From: Nautilus pompilius
Lineage: Eukaryota; Mollusca; Cephalopoda; Nautilida; Nautilidae
Direction of reading: 5' to 3'
Assembly: GCA_018389105.1 (NCBI GenBank)
Contig: JACATO010002189.1
Location: forward strand, 397,001 to 461,000
DNA length: 64,000 bases
In this document: positions 53,501-61,782 of the stretch, piece by piece
How the letters are laid out: each line of letters opens with the position of its first letter
How positions within the stretch are numbered: position 1 is the first letter of the stretch
Notes under the pieces: generated by a model
Database searches by the model: none
The model's input: only the letters and a program-made list of their open reading frames with translations
What the model was told of the DNA's origin: nothing
Translations under genes and position numbers: made by a program

Positions 53501-56500
53501 TGATACAAGTTAAATATTTATATTACAAGAATTTATCATAATGAATTTACATATAAATATAAGGGTTAGCATGCAATTCAAAAGGTAAGAACTCTTGAAA
53601 AGAGTAGTTGTATTCTAAATAGAATCCTAGATGGATTTAAGTAATAAAGAATCCTAGATAATATTGATTTATTAAACAAGTAAAGTATGCATTAAGAAAA
53701 AGAAAGTAGAAGAAAAGGAAAGAAGAAAGGAATAAGAAGAGAAAAGATTCTTCTGCTTCAGGAAGCTAGGTTGACTTCATCTGAAAGAAAAAGATTAAGT
53801 TGAACAAGATAAGGAAACGGAAAGGGTTGACTCAGGCTGGTCGGTCTAAGGTAATATTTGAAGGTGGTGAAATGTCAAAGTGTAGTTGTAGTCGTTTTTC
53901 TGTGTTAATGTATCTTAAGGCATTATTAATAAGCCAAGTGGATGAATAGGTTAGTCTGTCATTTATACTAGATTTCATGACTGTATATTTTTGTTGTAAC
54001 CAATTGGTTACGTAGTTTTGAAATAGGTGTTTTGTTGAGGTAGGTTGACCGCCTTCTAAAGTCTTCCGGCTACCCCAAGCTATCTGCTGAGCGGTAAAAA
54101 CCAGAAAGTTCGAAAGACAGTCCTTTTTAGTTCTATTGTTAAAACCAAAGATGTACCAGAACGAAGTAAGTTTGTTCTGGGGACTCTTAATTTTAAAGAT
54201 CAGATCTCTGACTAGGCACCATAATTCTATATTCATCGGACATGAGAATAAGCAATGGAATGCCGTTTTGTCATCCTCGTGACAGGCGAAGCATTTAGGA
54301 GAATTTATTAGTTTCCATTTATGTATGTTCTCCCTTGTGGGAAGAACATTCCATAGTAATTTCCAGTGAATGTCAGATGTATATCCATCCACGAGACGAT
54401 TAATTGAGCTATTCAAAATTCCGTCCCATGGAAGTGTTCCTGAATTTAGGGTACCTTCCCACCTCTTCCTATAATTCGGTTCCTCGATGGGTTGTGACGA
54501 CAGGAAGAGGTAGATGTCTCGTTGGGATAATTTGTCTAGTTTGTGAGTGAGAACATCGACCCCGTTGAGGGTGTCAAATGCTTTCGCTAAACGGGTGATG
54601 AGTTTTTGCCATCTTGGTCTATTGTTTACTGTTCTTATGATATGATATCTATTATATTTAATATTTGTTGAGCACCTATTTTGCTCTCTAGATTTGAGGT
54701 CTAAACCTCCTTGGCTCCGAGGGAGTCTAGTTCTGTTTATTGGCCAGGTGTTTATGCCCCTGCCACAAATCGATTTAACTCTGCGTCTATGGAGGAGCGC
54801 ACCCAGCCTGGCATTCCTATTATTTTTGATTTATAATAAATTTTAGAGGCTAAGTATGTATTAACTAGTTGGTTTTAGTGAAGAAGGAAAGGTTGAGCAA
54901 GGACCATGCAGTTAGTAAAGCATTGACTTTATTAATTACAGTTGCCAGTTGTCATGCTGCATGTTAGTAAAGTTGTTGACTGGGAAGAAGATTCCGAGTA
55001 ATTTGATTTTGTCTTCCACCCAATTGATGTTGTATTTGCGCAGGGTTTTTCGGGTACCCTCGAGCCATGCTGCTGCTGTTTTCTTTATTTATTTTGGCCC
55101 CAGAGGTTTTTTCATATACCTCTAGGACTTTGAAAGCTGCGTCCAAGCTGGCTGCATCTTGTATCAGGAGGGTGGTATCATCAGCGTATTGCTGACTTTT
55201 GATACCATTAATCCCCCTGATTGTTGGAGTGGTACGAATCAAGGCGGCCAGCGGTTCTGCAGTCATGACGTACAGCGTGGCACTTAGGGGACACCCCTGC
55301 CTGATTCCTCTTGTTGGGTGGATAAACAAAGATAGAAAACCATTGATATATTTGAGTGATGAGATTAGATTGGAAGAGCCTAACGAAGTTAATAAAATAC
55401 TCTCCGAAACCAAGGGTTTTAAGTGTCTTTATAAGAAAATTCCAGTCTACCCTATCAAAGGCTTTTTTCTGATCTATGGCTAGCATAATTCCTATGGAAT
55501 TTTCCTTGTCTAGCCTACTTGTAATTTCTCTGAACAGTCCTGGAACTGAACAGGTCTGGTCTGCACTAGTAACTTTATCCATAACTTTGGCTAGCCTAGT
55601 TGCTAGAGCCTTAGCTATGATCTTATAATCGCTATTTAAGAGGCTGATGGGTCTCCAGTTATCCAAGTACTCCTCGTCGCCCCCCTTCGGTAGCAGGACG
55701 ACAGTGGCAGTACGTTGGCTTTCTGAGAGTACCCCACTACAGTATGCGCTATTCACAATCATTGTCAGGTCTCCTGCTATGAGATATTCAAATCTCTCAT
55801 AGAAATCTGGCGTACGGCCATCATTTCCTGGGGATTTATCTTTATTTGAAGCCCTGATGGCTTGTTTTATTTCTTGAATAGTTATGGGTCCTTCGCAGAG
55901 CTTGGCATCTAGAGGGTCTAATTTATCTTCTAGACACGCCAAAATTTCGTCCTGAGCTGCAGGACAAGTGTCTTCACTATTGTAGAGTTCACTATAATAC
56001 CGAGTCTCTTCCTGAATGATATCTTCTATGTCAGTTAAGATGTGGTCTTCTTGAGTTTTGAGTTAGATTTCCTTTCTGCCTTAGATTTTTCTAAACCACA
56101 GAAAGACATTCTATTTCCTTCACCATTCATGGCCGGTACTTGGGCCCTAATTCTAGCAGCTTCTGTTTTGTTAAGTTGCAGTTTTGCTATTTGGGTTTGG
56201 ATGGCTTTGATTTTCTTTGTTATATCTATTCCTAAAGAGGCCTTGTTTATGTCTAAATTTAATTCTACTTTCAACTTATTTTCTAGATATTCCCTATACG
56301 CATTTCGCGCCTCACAATATCTTATACTAATTTCCTTAAGTTTAACCTTACCTAAGTCCCACCACTCCAGGGGGTCCTCAAACTCATCCCTGCAAAGTGA
56401 CCATTGTTCCCAGAAACTCTGTATGCTTTCAACGTATTCTGACTCAGAATAGTATTATTGAGTTTCCAGAGTCCAGGTCCTGGAGTTGTCTATTTGCATG

Positions 56501-58998
56501 TTTAGAAACACACACACACTATCTATTCTAGTTGCTACTTGATATTTTATACTATAATTAGTGTATGATTTACTATCGGGATGTTTAAATCTAAACGCAT
56601 TGACCAAGCTGAACCACGAGCACAAGGTTTGCAGCTGCAACTTTCCGATCAGATGTCCTTTTAATGTCTGGTCCATGCCTATCTAGGTCATGGGAGGATA
56701 CAGTTAAAGTCACCTAAGATGTATATATCATTTGCAGGGTAAGACCTAAGTTCTTTATCTAAAATATCATTGAAGTTTTGAAAGAAAGCTGTCCGTTTCT
56801 TCGCAATGATAGGAGCGTACACCAATGCAATCATCACTTTTCTTTGGAACTCATTTTGGTAACTGGCTATGATAATTCTTCCGTTTTTATCACAATTGTG
56901 TTCTATTTTTACGTTAAGACTATGGTGAAAAAGAATAGCCATGCCTTTTTTCCTACCTAAAGGGTCTAAACTTGTAATTTTAGGGCCTGACCAGTTGGAA
57001 AAGTACCTATCTATGTGGAGTTTTGCAGGTGTAGTTCTTGCATGCAGATTATGGTGTTATGAGAGGAATGTTCCAGATGATCCAGATAATCATTCCAATG
57101 TTTTTTGAATTTTATCCCTCTTAAATTCAGGGATAAGAATTCCATACGTCTTAACATAATCACTAAATCTAGTTCTTCGTCCATTGGGTGTTATCTGTGT
57201 TGTGACCGAAAAATCCTTCCGAAATGAAAGTGATCCGATTTAGGTGGGCACTTCCATGGCTGCAACCCCCTGATTTGGTATTGCAGTTTGGGGGGGAAGT
57301 TTTGGTCATTTATTTTAGGAGCTTGATTGGGGCTTCCAAGGAGTCGTCCTTGGGCACCTCAAGCACCCTCCTTTCTTTCTTTCTTTGGAGGAGTTGGAGG
57401 GGTGGACTCCCTCACAGTCCTCTTGGAGGCTTTGCTCTTCGCCTTCCGAGGTTTTGGAGGACGAATGGTGTCCTTGGGTTCATCCTCAACTTGGATGACT
57501 TCATTAGGAGTTTCCTCCTGCTGAAGTTCTGTTGGTTTTGGGATGACCTCTTCCTTTGTTGGTTCTACAACTTTTTCAACTGCAGGCTCCTTGCTTTTCT
57601 TACCTGGGCAGCTGTGTTTGGTGTGCCCGAACTCGGTACAGCTACGGCAATAAGGAGGCTCTGTGGGTTGATCTTTATATACTATTGTGAAGTTATATTG
57701 TTTGCCATCTAATTCTTGTATTTTTCGGTGATTCTCTGAGAATCATTTTTCTGCTCCTCTGTCCAGAGAGGAACGGCAAACCTGGCTAGCAGTCATACTT
57801 GAATGGAACAATTACTTTGCCAAATTTTTCCAGAATTTTTTCTGGAATATCACAACCAACCGTGAGTGGAAGCCCGCGCACCTTAATCCATGCTACGAGA
57901 CTTGCATTACGGAGGGTATAATTGATTCCATTAACTGTCAGAGCTTTGGTGGAAAGGTATTCTGCATTTTTTGCAGAGCTGCAGATAATTTAAATGGCTC
58001 CTTCATGGCCATTAATTACAGCTCTGACTCTCTTGTTAAGTTTTGTCTAGAAGAGCTTTTCCCACATCTGAGCATGTTACAGCTCAATTATGGTGTAGGA
58101 AAAGTGAACTTTTTCCTTCAAATTTTAAATTCCTCTTATTAGAGGGATCCATATCAAGGTCATGTAAAAAGTCTTCAAAGGACTGTTCTTGATTGTCGAC
58201 CTCATAGTCCTTTAGATCTAGATTTTCAGCATTTTGCTGAGCGCAGATGTTGATGGTTGAGGTTCCATCGTTTCTAATTTATGCAAAATTTTATTAATAT
58301 TACAAGAAAACACGAAGGCAAGTATAAAACAAGAAACCAAGATAGCTGGAGACAATAAGGGTTAATTTGATGATTTTTTTTGTTCAGACTGACATGAACT
58401 GTTTTATGAAAAAGATTTTAATAAAAAAAAGTTTGAGCGTTATTGAGTTTATTTTTAAATTAAGTTGTAATGTTTCTCTTTATGATGATAAACTAACCAA
58501 ATTGTCGCTAATACTAATGATAACTTTTATATTCTGGTATAACTTGTGTCAAGCCATCTCTTAACCACAATGATTATTATAAACTGCTGCACTCCTATTG
58601 GATTGAATAAGGTATTAAATACTTTTGAATTTCATATTATAATAAAAAGTAATTTTAGAAGCTTCTAGCTTAAAATGTTATCAAAAGTAACTCTTGTTTT
58701 TATTCTTTTGTGATTACTTGTGGATTACAGTAAGTATATGAATCACATTATCCCATCACCAAACGATGATGGCTCTCCCAACAACAATGGGGAGGAGGTT
58801 AGAGTGGTGTTTCTTCCCACGGCTAAATACCTTAGTCCACAAAAGGTCCCATCTTCACCAAAAAGACAATGCCAGGAAACAAATGACAATTCCCTTTCCC
58901 CATCACCAAAGCATGTTCCCTGCATGGCAGACATCAGCAGCTTGGTCCGCAGAATGAAGAATGCTCGAATTGCTTTCACCCCAGAAACCTGTGTTTGA
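19732..58998 (+). CDS. NMNAT: nicotinamide-nucleotide adenylyltransferase with long C-terminal tail (nine exons)
   Basis: Exons: 19732-19810, 26308-26396, 34463-34530, 36206-36354, 37667-37791, 40872-40973, 42889-42947, 43665-43760 and 58731-58998. All are GT-AG, phases agree, total 1,035 nt (344 aa). The enzyme joins NMN (or NaMN) to the AMP of ATP to make NAD+. Motifs: VVLIACGSYNPVTNMH at 7-22 (G-x-F/Y-x-P and H22), GIISPVSDHY, TSDWIRLDTWE, LKLLCGADLLESF, PGLW, and ISATKIR at 218-224 (the ISSTxxR site). The order matches vertebrate NMNAT1/3. A basic patch TKKSK (115-119) sits in the variable loop where NMNAT1 has its nuclear signal. Residues 256-344 are a Ser/Pro-rich tail (LSPQKVPSSPKRQ) absent from vertebrate paralogues. 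Start chosen by distance to VVLIACGS; ATG 19,711 is an alternative. Which vertebrate paralogue it corresponds to cannot be said. Confidence 0.92.
19816..19918. repeat. GGGAC pentanucleotide arrays and TC run
   Basis: Two short arrays of GGGAC (19,816-19,838 and 19,870-19,889) and a (TC)14 run (19,891-19,918) lie directly after the donor of NMNAT exon 1. The repeats are GC-rich, unlike the rest of the window. Confidence 0.85.
20171..20580. repeat. cluster of microsatellites in NMNAT intron 1
   Basis: TGAT tetranucleotides (20,171-20,195), ATT and GTT trinucleotides (20,300-20,363), and AAT/ATT/GTT trinucleotides (20,511-20,580). The strand of the trinucleotide flips from AAT to ATT inside the last block, so it can form a hairpin. 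Confidence 0.85.
21954..22960 (+). mobile_element. decayed MULE transposase
   Basis: Plus-strand pieces in shifting frames follow the order of Mutator-like (MULE) transposases. First comes VDAVPLLPDNLKTLVIPENY, then SSPSSQRILLFGSQ and FGVTHPVFYALLPNKQRMHM. Later pieces read YFSHLNQNMKKRELQLFHKY, IALAFVPVVDLDEAVDRL and LAWFEDYCIG. Stops and frameshifts are frequent, so it is inactive. No terminal inverted repeats were found. It lies in NMNAT intron 1, in sense with the gene. Confidence 0.75.
23410..24367 (+). mobile_element. second MULE relic with FLYWCH zinc finger, 5' part
   Basis: It starts with a FLYWCH finger (KKGSRKLLYEGYAYVIDRKR, then TYWRCEKQKGCSRRMKT). After frame changes come TSENLDLLSTNPHWFYNDTF and IQALAFVPPNDVVDMFNAL, segments of MULE transposases in the same order as the upstream relic. 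FLYWCH plus MULE is a known combination in animal elements. It is cut by a mariner insertion at 24,368; sequence after 25,648 may be its continuation but I could not align it. Confidence 0.72.
24368..25646 (-). mobile_element. complete-length mariner transposon with broken transposase
   Basis: A 1,279-bp element flanked by TA on both sides (24,366-24,367 and 25,647-25,648). The inverted termini are TGAGGTCTGTCGAAAAAGTA and, reverse-complemented, CGAGGTTTGTCGAAAAAGTA. The minus-strand transposase starts near 25,444 (MMMERVEQRSCIKFCQKLGD). Then come RRLAAKFVPQLFSQEQQLHL, VITGDEMWVHWYDPESKAQS, VVHHEYAPEGQTVTKEYYQE, HYDNAPAH and YSPDMFPDFWLF. It has several frameshifts (one near 24,915 and others near 25,200-25,400). 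The second-to-third Asp spacing is 33 instead of 34 residues, one codon short. Inactive but the best-preserved element here, so a fairly young insertion. Confidence 0.88.
27950..29210 (-). mobile_element. Tigger/pogo-type transposon relic
   Basis: The minus strand near 29,080-29,130 reads IRGKLEIIEKLGKGSTAKQL, the N-terminal helix-turn-helix of Tigger/jerky (CENP-B-like) transposases. Further pieces follow toward 28,000 (for example YQKLDSKASSIG, and LETFTVEDFTQPQIQ near 28,600), with many stops. Boundaries are approximate. It lies in NMNAT intron 2, antisense to the gene. Confidence 0.55.
29540..31930. other. AT-rich intron 2 sequence, nothing recognised
   Basis: Long A and T runs and short open frames without domain similarity. 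I see no splice-supported exon and no repeat family that I can name. Confidence 0.6.
31940..33060 (-). mobile_element. hAT transposase relic (C-terminal part)
   Basis: Minus-strand pieces in broken frames. Near 32,180 one reads TNAKLERMF, the hAT dimerisation-domain signature (usual form N-A-x-x-E-R-x-F), followed by ISKESSNAKIFHPNH-like residues in a shifted frame. A further minus frame at 32,723-32,974 (IVDLGRYLIKTKIIYAKNVS) is likely part of the same element. Ends not visible. Confidence 0.5.
33690..34060 (-). repeat. tRNA-derived SINE, copy 2 (minus)
   Basis: The reverse complement starts with a tRNA-like head: CCAGTGGTAAGCTATTAGAT as A-box region and GGGCCAGAGTTCAAATCTAG as B box. The body continues GGCATGGTTTGGCATACCTC, then TTTCCTCCCACATCTGAAAA. 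This copy has the longest 3' body seen here. It ends about 400 bp upstream of NMNAT exon 3. Confidence 0.7.
34880..35850. other. unassigned intron 3 stretch, possible transposon relic
   Basis: Slightly more complex sequence than its surroundings, with a plus-strand open stretch around 35,130-35,330 broken by stops. I tested piggyBac-like and MULE-like readings by eye and neither aligned convincingly. Confidence 0.3.
38380..39800 (-). mobile_element. Tigger/jerky-type transposase relic
   Basis: The minus strand at 39,420-39,794 reads GWLHNLKFQHSI, then LITYQICNADEMRLFWRWLS and HKWKLFVTGKIF. This is the usual order W-L-x-x-F-K/R, then I-Y-N-A-D-E-T-G-L-F-W, then L-V-I-G-K in Tigger/pogo DDE transposases. 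The first catalytic Asp is retained in NADE. Downstream pieces (KFELPEDCSARLDAKYLVVH near 39,290) continue with stops. Located between NMNAT exons 5 and 6, antisense. Confidence 0.72.
41000..42880. other. NMNAT intron 6, nothing recognised
   Basis: AT-rich intron with homopolymer runs. No open frame of note, exon candidate or named repeat. Confidence 0.65.
43761..43764 (+). other. NMNAT: in-frame stop embedded in the NMNAT exon 8 donor
   Basis: Exon 8 ends ...GACAA at 43,760 and the donor is GTAAGC. If the intron is retained, translation reads GAC AAG TAA and ends after 256 residues at ...LYSFFDK. If spliced, AA joins T from exon 9 and the protein continues ...FFDNKYMNHI for 89 more residues. 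Both products keep the whole catalytic core. Confidence 0.6.
44440..45095 (+). repeat. GC-rich interspersed repeat, copy A
   Basis: A GC-rich unit unlike the surrounding AT-rich intron 8. It includes CCTTTTTTGGGCATGGTCAC, GCGAGGGAAGGTTAGGCATT, the end block CTCCCTTCTCTTCGGAAATG, and a closing A run near 45,065. The A-rich end suggests retroposition (plus orientation), but no pol III boxes or coding sequence are evident. Short open frames in it are by-products of base composition. Confidence 0.65.
45096..45485 (+). repeat. GC-rich interspersed repeat, copy B (truncated)
   Basis: It directly follows copy A. It repeats GCCCTTTTTTGGGTGTGGTC, CTGGGAAGGTTAGGCATTAG and CTTCCTCCCTGAGGGTTTC in the same order and orientation, with noticeable divergence. 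It lacks the CTTCTCTTCGG end block. Confidence 0.65.
46020..48057 (-). mobile_element. hAT transposase relic, nearly full length (ZNF862-like group)
   Basis: The minus-strand frame begins at ATG 48,057 (MATAAPDGTNGDGTLTEHYS) and runs with about half a dozen breaks to about 46,020. Order: a zinc-finger region (CSVCIEHNKHNSMTSENTNF, then TLTRHADSNDHKAAMQADIM), NVLCDESTD (first catalytic Asp), VMGLGTDGAKVMTG (second), then CIGHKLALVTSQATDSVPYL, VRWLSVI, IASSYMLMDILPIGSELCLI and a C-terminal dimerisation segment near 46,120-46,200 (NLVKTSSRNRLS). This matches hAT elements related to vertebrate ZNF862-type domesticated genes. Premature stops and frameshifts (for example near 47,222 and 46,960) make it a pseudogene. 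It lies in NMNAT intron 8, antisense. Confidence 0.8.
48466..48660 (+). repeat. GC-rich interspersed repeat, copy C (3' end only)
   Basis: Shares CCCCCTTCTCTTCGGAGATG followed by a CACATCC block and a terminal A-rich run with copy A. It sits between two hAT relics. Confidence 0.6.
48670..49130 (-). mobile_element. second hAT relic fragment
   Basis: The minus frame reads GCPCHIVYNNANKIYLKYRF, then DVEAMLIKIYYWFEKSNQWK and YCQFCDNF. This is the C-P-C-H-x-x-x-N-x-A ... F-D-V-E ... D-I-Y-Y-x-F-x-K-S block of another hAT subgroup. Upstream pieces to about 49,130 continue in shifted frames (MSPLIYFTSETVGVKAELIF). It is distinct from the neighbouring ZNF862-like relic, because the equivalent region there reads differently. 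Confidence 0.6.
49140..52640. other. NMNAT intron 8 sequence, nothing recognised
   Basis: A 3.5-kb AT-rich stretch with a short TA run near 50,070 and A runs. No open frame, exon candidate or identifiable repeat. Confidence 0.6.
52650..52790 (+). repeat. tRNA-derived SINE, copy 3 (plus, truncated)
   Basis: GCTGGTGGTTAGCCTAGTGA and AAAGTTGAAGGCCAGAGTCT correspond to the tRNA-like head, followed by CCTGGCATGGTTTCTTTTTG as in the other copies. It ends in a T run next to a GT microsatellite. Confidence 0.6.
52801..52821. repeat. GT dinucleotide microsatellite
   Basis: Ten GT units. Confidence 0.9.
52822..53831. other. region between SINE copy and LINE 3' end
   Basis: A moderately GC-rich part (52,840-53,340) contains unassigned repeat-like sequence, including a possible minus-strand tRNA-like or LINE 3' UTR segment near 53,230-53,330. 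After that comes a purine-rich AT tract to 53,830. It is probably the 3' UTR of the adjacent minus-strand LINE plus older repeats. I cannot draw the border. Confidence 0.4.
53832..58270 (-). mobile_element. Tx1-type LINE, nearly full-length relic with ORF1 and ORF2
   Basis: Minus-strand order: ORF1 from about 58,270, with an acidic N-terminus, an RRM-like segment near 57,860 (AWIKVRGLPLTVGCDIPEKI) and a perfect CCHC knuckle near 57,620 (C-x2-C-x4-H-x4-C). ORF2 has an APE-type endonuclease near 56,690-57,000 (MAILFHHSLNVKI, IYILGDFNCIL), then a linker with EAARIRAQVPAMNGEGN. The reverse transcriptase spans 54,964-55,942 (DKSPGNDGRTPDFYERF, DNWRPISLLNSDYKIIAKAL, KKAFDRVDWNFL, GIRQGCPLSATLYVM, catalytic QQYADDTTLL). 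A C-terminal zinc-binding segment follows near 54,250-54,400 (LLWNVLPTRENIHKWK, CFACHEDDKTAFHC). RRM plus CCHC in ORF1 and this RT type point to the Tx1/L1 clade. Frameshifts (one at about 55,310-55,400) and stops kill it. It lies inside NMNAT intron 8, antisense. Confidence 0.85.
58731..58998 (+). other. NMNAT: terminal coding exon of NMNAT (C-terminal tail)
   Basis: Acceptor GTGGATTACAG at 58,720-58,730, open for 89 codons in the phase left by exon 8, and closed by TGA. The tail is rich in Ser, Pro and Asn, with several S-P dipeptides including SSPKRQ, which fits the S-P-x-K/R pattern of CDK sites. The end, ADISSLVRRMKNARIAFTPE, is more ordered and could form a short basic helix. Coding status is supported by phase agreement and by codon-like composition against AT-rich flanks. 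Confidence 0.8.
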
Positions 58999-59152
58999 AC
59001 AGCTTAAATTGTTTGTAGAAAATTTTGCTTAGTCTTCTGCATGATCTGTTGCTGCCAAGCACACGATAACAAAATGCGCTTTCAAAATGCATGAGCTTTG
59101 TCTTCATAAATCAAGTTCATAAAGGTACCTCTGTTGTTGTTTCTTTTTTAAC

Positions 59153-59158
59153 AATAAA
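59153..59158 (+). terminator. NMNAT: candidate polyadenylation signal of NMNAT
   Basis: First AATAAA after the stop codon, 155 bp downstream. Another AATAAA lies near 59,550. Which is used cannot be told from sequence. Confidence 0.4.
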
Positions 59159-59159
59159 T

Positions 59160-60060
59160 ACTCCATACTCGTTATTTATGAATAACAACAAACTGGGAAT
59201 ACTAATGTATATAACCTTCAACATGAGAAAGAAACAAGCAGCTTTGACAATTATTTTTGAAACTGACTTTTAAATAGGGAAAATGTGTTAGAATTAAGAT
59301 CAGTAAATGTATACAATCAGATACCTATTTGTAAAATCTGAATGAAATTAGTTTACACAACTCTTCCATAAGAATAGAGTTGTGAATACCATTGTTTTGA
59401 TGTTTTCTGTATGAGAGAATATTACCTAGGTAATCGTTAAAAAATTTAAGTTAGTCATGTGAATGGTTGCATTTAAAAATCATTTTGCACTATATTGATT
59501 AAGAAAGACTCTAGCAGCATCCATTCAGTAAATTTTTGTGTTAAACTCAATAAATCACTTATTGGACTTGAATGATTTTCTCACTAGTTTAACCTTTTCT
59601 TTTTTTCCAGTAGCCAGTATCATTCATTAGTTAATAAATAGTCTGAAAGTTTTACAAAATTATTTTACACAGAATTTCAATAGAATTAAGTTTCAGAAAT
59701 ATAGTAGTTTTGCATTTAAATTAAATAGGATTTAAATAATTAGTGGCATTTTATTTCCAAATTATTTAAAAGACTAAATTTATGCAATTTTAAAAAAAAA
59801 AAAAATGATGTTACAGTAGAATTTGTCAGATAAATTTTTTTTCTTTGTTTTTTACTATTTAAATTTGCCCTGATATGTTATCTAACTATTTCCAGGTAAT
59901 ATGATGTCAGTTTGCAGCATTATTATTATTATTATTATTTTCCCTCTGATTATCTTAATGCAATATTCTGCTTTTTGCGTTCTCAGAAATGTAATTTTAT
60001 GTTTAATATTTTTCAAATAAAAACTGATATTTCATTGACTAATATTAGACGAGTACAAAA
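59160..60060. other. intergenic, no gene recognised
   Basis: AT-rich sequence after the NMNAT 3' end, with an ATT microsatellite at about 59,919-59,938. Confidence 0.55.
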
Positions 60061-60064
60061 GTCA

Positions 60065-60260
60065 GTTTTCCAATCTCTGGGGTGGCTGGAGCTACTGGAT
60101 TGCCAAGGTTGAGGACCCGAGTTCAGTTCCCTGTAGGAGAACCAGCATGGTTTTCTTTCATTAGCTGGTTGTGTGCTCGCACATCTAAAGATGAAGAGTT
60201 CTAGAAGGTCCTTTTCCCATGACACCTTTCCTGTGCTGTGGTGGTGAAGGTTCAAGTTAA
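60065..60260 (+). repeat. tRNA-derived SINE, copy 4 (plus)
   Basis: Head GGGGTGGCTGGAGCTACTGG, B-box-like GACCCGAGTTCAGTTCCCTG, then CCAGCATGGTTTTCTTTCAT, CACATCTAAAGATGAAGAGT and TCTAGAAGGTCCTT, in the order of the other copies. Confidence 0.7.
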
Positions 60261-60264
60261 TTAC

Positions 60265-61782
60265 TGTTACTCTTATGTTGCTTACCAGTAACCAATCTTA
60301 TTTAAGCGAGTGCCAATAGTACGTGGGTGTGGCTCAACTTCAGAGGAATAACTTGCAGACAAACTCTTTTTTTTCCTTCTAACATATCTAAATTGCAGCA
60401 GCAAGAGATGCTGCTGAATATATATGATGTAGCAGCCTTGATGTGTGTTAACTATTTGGTTGCTTTAAGTCTAAAATGTAGAAGAAAATTTTTTCCTCTT
60501 GAATTTTTAATCAAAGAAACAGAATTATGGTAGTCTCAAATAATATTCTTAGCTATTCATACCTTGTAATTTTTTGTTGTTGTTTTTAGAAAATTTAAGC
60601 TTAATCATCTACTGCATAGTAAGTAAAAAAAAATACTGGTTGGTTCCTCTAGTGTCTTGAGACCTCCAATTCCATTAAATATTGAAGTTACTCCACTATC
60701 CACCAAAATAAATCAGTTTGCTGTTTCTTTTTTTTCCTGTAGTGAATAAAGATATAAAAATTCATTCATATCATTGTTGGTGTGTTTTCCATTTGTTTGC
60801 AAAAAAGAAATCAGGGTTAATATTGTACTTGGGTAATGATGAGTTTACCTGCACTGATCGGAGGTTTTTGTAGTTTTCTTTGCAGTATTAAATTTCCCAA
60901 GCATAGAGGCGAATTTCAGCAATATTTATTGTCAGATTTGCTTCGTTTGCACTGCTTATAAGGATACATGAAAAAGAATAAATTTAATAACATTTATAAC
61001 TAAAATGAAGAGATTGTTTGAAATCCTTTGCACCAGTCCCTGAAATACACAAAGACCAGCTTTGTTATAAGCTTTGAATTACTAATTTCTTTTATTCAAA
61101 AAACTACACATTCCAAAACTATCTTCTGCATAAAAGTGGATCAGATATCTTATATAAAAAATTTAAAATGTCTGTGGTGCATCCGCAGCATAATTTTTTT
61201 TAAAAATAGTGTTGCTATCATCGCCATCTTCCTTTTCCCTATTATGTATCACAGGTTGCTGAAGAGAAAAAAAGAAAAGTACAAGATGATCCTTTTTTTT
61301 TTAAGAGAAAAGTATAATTTACTTATTTTAAGAGATTGAGTGTTTGTTTCAAAGCCAGACCAACTATTTTCAAATGTGAAAAAGAAAAAGGGGTTCGTAA
61401 CTATTTGTATAATTTTAAGAGAATTGCGGAGTGAAAAAAACAAAAACTGATTTAGTGTAAATACAATTTATTTAAAACAAAATTATCTAAAAAAAACTAT
61501 GAGCTGGTGAAAGTCCCCTTAATTTAATTTATTAAGAAGAAAATGATATTTAACAATTCATTTTCATATATTTTCTTTTGGTTACTATTGTTGTTTTAGA
61601 ATTATACTCTGCCTAATGTAATCTTTTAAAACTGGAATAAAATACTATAAATTATTAAAATAACTTGCACTGACTGGAGACTCAAAGCTTTTATATTCAT
61701 TACTTAGTGTTTTATTCCAGTTTTACAAGATTTTACTAGTACCATGCAATAGGGATGGAAGTCTCAAGAACTTATACTTTAC
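60265..61782. other. no gene recognised
   Basis: AT-rich, with short open frames such as 61,028-61,339 that lack any domain. It is probably intron or flank of the minus-strand gene whose exons lie at 61.8-62.4 kb. Confidence 0.5.

Noticed and set aside
57224..57712. A 162-codon plus-strand open frame
   Set aside because: It is antisense to the Pro/Lys-rich part and zinc knuckle of the LINE ORF1 and has no domain of its own.
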